NCBI GenBank assembly: GCA_017654935.2
Contig: CM065706.1
Location: 4,424,241 to 4,488,240 of the forward strand
From: Phymorhynchus buccinoides
Taxonomy: Eukaryota > Mollusca > Gastropoda > Neogastropoda > Raphitomidae
Direction: 5' to 3'
Length of the DNA stretch: 64,000 bases
Below the pieces are notes generated by a model that was given only the letters and a program-made list of their open reading frames with translations, made no database searches and was not told the DNA's origin. Positions 59,839-64,000 of this stretch are shown here, piece by piece. Numbering within the stretch: position 1 is the first letter of the stretch; each line of letters starts with the position of its first letter. A program made the translations under genes and the position numbers.

Positions 59839-60690
59839 GGGGAGGTTCCGCTGTATGACTGATAACTATACAACCTCTTAGAAGAGGGAGTCAAACTAGA
59901 GGAGGTCTTCATGGGGAGGTTCCGCTGTATGACTGATAACTATACAACCTCTTAGAAGAGGGAGTCAAACTAGAGGAGGTCTTCATGGGGAGGTTCCGCT
60001 GTATGACTGATAACTATACAACCTCTTAGAAGAGGGAGTCAAACTAGAGGAGGTCTTCATGGGGAGGTTCAGCTGTATGACTGATAACTATACAACCTCT
60101 TAGAAGAGGGAGTCAAACCAGAGGAGGTCTTCATGGGGAGGTTCCGCTGTATGACTGATAACTATACAACCTCTTAGAAGAGGGAGTCAAACCAGAGGAG
60201 GTCTTCATGGGGAGGTTCCGCTGTATGACTGATAACTATACAACCTCTTAGAAGAGGGAGTCAAACTAGAGGAGGTCTTCATGGGGAGGTTCCGCTGTAT
60301 GACTGATAACTATACAACATCTTAGAAGAGGGAGTCAAACCAGAGGAGGTCTTCATGGGGAGGTTCAGCTGTATGACTGATAACTATACAACCTCTTAGA
60401 AGAGGGAGTCAAACCAGAGGAGGTCTTCATGGGGAGGTTCAGCTGTATGACTGATAACTATACAACCTCTTAGAAGAGGGAGTCAAACTAGAGGAGGTCT
60501 TCATGGGGAGGTTCAGCTGTATGACTGATAACTATACAACCTCTTAGAAGAGGGAGTCAAACCAGAGGAGGTCTTCATGGGGAGGTTCCGCTGTATGACT
60601 GATAACTATACAACATCTTAGAAGAGGGAGTCAAACCAGAGGAGGTTAACATTGGGAGGTTCCGCTGTATGACTGATAACTATACAACCT
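59820..60690 (-). repeat. 73-bp tandem repeat, right-arm copy
   Basis: About 12 units, more uniform than on the left. Confidence 0.93.
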
Positions 60691-60751
60691 ACACCTTACA
60701 TAAAAACACACGCATGCACGCACGCACGCACACACTTACACACACACTTAC

Positions 60752-60886
60752 TGCTGCCTGCATAAATGAACAGTTTCTTCTGACTGCCAACACGGATGTT
60801 TCCATCCACGGCGTTAGCTAGTGCGCAGGCGTAGTAATCTCCATCCAAATCGTCCGACTGTCGCAGGAAACTGAAATGCAGCGTCC
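60752..60886 (-). CDS. Exon 5, right-arm copy
   Basis: 135 bp, intact splice sites; LFIYAG in place of LFIDAG. Confidence 0.92.
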
Positions 60887-62640
60887 CTGAAAACATCCCA
60901 CAGAGGAACAACAAAAATGAAAGCACTGATACAGCGCAAACCCGCGGCAAGGGCACCTAAATTATCCTTTGTCCGTTCTGCCCCGTATCTCCCCCCCCCC
61001 CCCCCCCCCCACCTCCCCATCTTACCCCTCTCCCTCTTTCACACATCCGCACTAACTTTGAAGTGATTCTGTGAAGCGGTTCACGAGATACAGCCTGGGC
61101 AGACAGACCAAAAGAAAACAAGGTCAAAGGTCAAGGTCAAGCAGGTTCAAAAATGTCTCCCACTGCATTCCTTGAGTGAAGCCGATCAAGAATATATATG
61201 ATTGTACGAGTGCGCAACAAAAAATGTTTTTGTAACAGTTTAAAGGTCAAACCATGGACACTACACACTAAATATAGAATCCGTGCTCAAACCAAGGTCA
61301 ATGTTAGGATCAAGAGGCTTCAAATGTTACCCACTTAATAATAAATATAATTTTATTGATAAAGCGCAATGATCCATTGCAAATTCTCAATGCGCTTTAC
61401 AATCACAGAATAGGAAAATAACGTAAAGCCGCGGCATTGAAGGAAAAACCCAATCATCAAAATGTATGACAAGTAATAACAGCACAAAAAGAACATCACC
61501 AAAAGAAAACTACTCTGCAGCTTCTCACATTTACATACTACAATCGTCATGAGTTTGAGGGAAAAGACACACACACACAAGAAGCATTGATGTAAAAATA
61601 AATCGTCTGTGTCAGTAACTAAGTCACAAAGTCACTACATTCCTTACGTCATGCTGATCAAGAAGATATGACATTATATGGGTGTACGGCCAACGGTGTT
61701 GGAACTATAGCCACTGCCCAAAAGAGACCAGTTCAAAGGTCAAGGTCAACAATGTGAACATTGCTTTGCACTATACATGACCAAATGTACCAGCCTGACA
61801 AATTTGAAGCCTGTAATTGTAAAGGTAAAACTGTCCAAGATATGGCTAAAACACCAATTTCACACCTCCAAGGCCAAAGTCCATGACCTTGACCTTCATC
61901 GATACCCATTATTCAGATTTACCGTGAGCCAGTGCACCTGTATACGAAGTCTGAACATCTGAAGTCTACCGGTGTGAAAGACATGATACAATAAGGAATT
62001 GTTGGTTTTCAAGGCCAAGGTCAGCACGGTTATAGCTTTCTTACGGGATCATTCATGTACCGTGATACACCACCATAAAAAATGTGAAGCAGTTACGTCA
62101 ACTGGTTCACAATATACAACTCAGATATCAAATATATAGCATAAAGAAGGAAAACTTGGTTCTCAAAGTCAAACGTCAAGGTCAAGGGCAGCAAGGTCAG
62201 GTTATTATTCAAAGGAACCCTACTTTTTAAGATGTCTACCCCCTGTACCAAATTTAACTAGAATCCAACCAGGGCTCCCAGGGACCCCCATTTGGGGGTC
62301 TATGAAGTACTAAAATTCTAAAGGACCTCTAAAAGAATGTGCAGGGGGTCCCAGGGATGCACTAGAAAAAATATTTTTAGCGTTCGCAAAGCCACTGGGA
62401 CCCTCTACCCCGCCTCTAGGACCCTCTATACTGTAAGTGAAGGAGTCCCTGGCTGTCTGCAGATATACGTGGAGGTTCGGTGCGGAAACCCATGCGCAAT
62501 CCGTACCAGAAAAAATCTGGAAGTACGAAATATGAAAGAGCGTGCACATTACACGCGGAAACTCGTGCGCAACCCTGTCCGCTTAGTGTATGGGGTTTCC
62601 GCACGGAACGTACGGATTGCGGATCTAATGTGTGTGTGTC
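60887..62640 (-). other. Intron 4, right-arm copy
   Basis: Counterpart of 13385-15123: poly-C tract near 60990, retroposon tail near 61335-61440, diverged R2 with AGGTCA-type motifs (61730-62270) and the GCGGAAA block (62460-62620). Confidence 0.8.
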
Positions 62641-64000
62641 CCAACTGACCACCTACCGTTGGCATCGGTGAACATGCCTGTGTCCAAACTGACCACCTAC
62701 CATCGGTGAACATGTGTGTGTCCTAACTGACCACCTACCGTTGGCATCGGTGAACATGCCTGTGTCCAAACTGACCACCTACCATCGGTGAACATGTGTG
62801 TGTCCTAACTGACCACCTACCGTTGGCATCGGTGAACATGTGTGTGTCCTAACTGACCACCTACCGTTGGCATCGGTGAACATGTGTGTCCTAACTGACC
62901 AACTACCATTGGCATCGGTGAACATGTGTGTCCTAACTGACCACCTACCACTGGCATCGGTGAACATGTGTGTCCTAACTGACCACCTACCGTTGGCATC
63001 GGTGAACATGTGTGTCCTAACTGACCACCTACCGTTGGCATCGGTGAACATGTGTGTCCTAACTGACCACCTACCATCGGTGAACATGTGTGCCCTGATT
63101 GACCACCTACCATTGGCATCAGTGAACATGTGTGTGTCCTAACTGACCACCTACCGTTGGCATCGGTGAACATGTGTGTGTCCTAACTGACCACCTACCG
63201 TTGGCATCGGTGAACACATGTGTGTCCTAACTGACCACCTACCGTTGGCATCGGTGAACATGCCTGTGTGTCCTAACTGACCACCTACCACTGGCATCGG
63301 TGAACATGTGTGTCCTAACTGACCACCTACCATTGGCATCGGTGAACATGTGTGTCCTAACTGACCACCTACCGTTGGCATCGGTGAACATGTGTGTGTC
63401 CTAACTGACCACCTACCGTTGGCATCAGTGAACATGTGTCCTAACTGACCACCTACCGTTGGCATCAGTGAACATGTGTGTGTCCTAACTGACCACCTAC
63501 CGTTGGCATCGGTGAACATGTGTGAGTCCTAACTGACCACCTACCGTTGGCATCGGTGAACATGTGTGTGTCCTAACTGACCAGCTACCGTTGGCATCGG
63601 TGAACATGTGTGTCCTAACTGACCACCTACCGTTGGCATCGGTGAACATGTGTGTCCTAACTGACCACCTACCATTGGCATCGGTGAACATGTGTGTCCT
63701 AACTGACCACCTACCGTTGGCATCGGTGAACATGTGTGTGTCCTAACTGACCACCTACCGTTGGCATCGGTGAACATGTGTGTCCTAACTGACCACCTAC
63801 CGTTGGCATCGGTGAACATGTGTGTGTCCTAACTGACCACCTACCGTTGGCATCGGTGAATATGCCTGTGTCCTGACTGACCACCTACCATCGATGAACA
63901 TGTGTGTGTGTCCTAACTGACCAGCTACCGTTGGCATCGGTGAACATGTGTGTGTCCTGACTGACCACCTACCGTTGGCATCGGTGAACATGTGTGTGTC
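62640..64000 (-). repeat. Exon 4-end/donor array, right-arm copy (continues past window)
   Basis: Reverse complement of the 11912-13378 array (CCACCTACCGTTGGCATCGG units). Exon 4 itself would lie beyond 64000. Confidence 0.93.

Larger units (their letters stand above)
41501..64000 (-). repeat. Right arm: inverted copy of about 12.0-33.3 kb
   Basis: Base 41501 pairs with 33326, and the match continues without reordering through exons 11 to 5 and their intron repeats to the exon 4 donor array at the window end. Differences include point changes, microsatellite and VNTR length changes, a 3153-bp insertion at 42568-45720, and absence of MITE copy C. The pattern is that of two haplotypes. Confidence 0.95.

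Noticed and set aside
46431..60886. A second, tail-to-tail paralogous gene
   Set aside because: Not called separate: the arms are collinear including repeats, and the inverted copy begins at an assembly gap, so allelic duplication is more likely.

Overview
The window looks like animal nuclear DNA, most likely from a mollusc or another lophotrochozoan. It has one intron-rich gene with GT..AG introns, GC-rich exons in repeat-laden introns, tRNA-derived SINEs, truncated LINEs, MITEs, long microsatellites and TTAGGG-type telomere-like tracts. No bacterial-style genes, operons or CRISPR arrays are present. The species assignment is inference.

The + strand from 1 to about 35.7 kb carries one gene that can be assembled from sequence alone: 12 coding exons whose splice phases all agree (exon 1 at 242-311 to exon 12 at 35517-35695). 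The predicted product is about 605 residues: signal peptide, five Ig-like domains each built from two exons, one transmembrane helix and a short basic tail. Domain spacing and motifs resemble the L1CAM/neuroglian family. No fibronectin III domains are visible, and the fifth domain looks like neuroglian Ig6 that has lost both disulfide cysteines.

The introns are mostly repeats. The most unusual are arrays made from exon edges. About 25 decayed copies of the exon 3 acceptor plus exon start lie before exon 3 (3.96-7.70 kb). About 34 copies of the exon 4 end plus its donor follow exon 4 (11.91-13.38 kb). The exon 9 end plus donor is duplicated twice. A 21-bp piece of the exon 7 acceptor edge lies 1.8 kb downstream of exon 7.

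From 35.7 to 41.0 kb there is a 31-bp minisatellite, little-recognised sequence and two 5'-truncated LINE fragments. A run of 500 N occupies 41001-41500.

From 41501 to 64000 the sequence is the reverse complement of about 33326 down to about 12000, so exons 11 to 5 appear again on the - strand. The repeat begins exactly at the gap edge and the arms differ as alleles would: five amino-acid changes in about 354 residues, a 3153-bp terminal-inverted-repeat insertion only in the right arm, a 214-bp MITE only in the left arm, and several tandem arrays of different length. The simplest reading is a second haplotype scaffolded in inverted orientation next to its allele; a true inverted duplication is the alternative.
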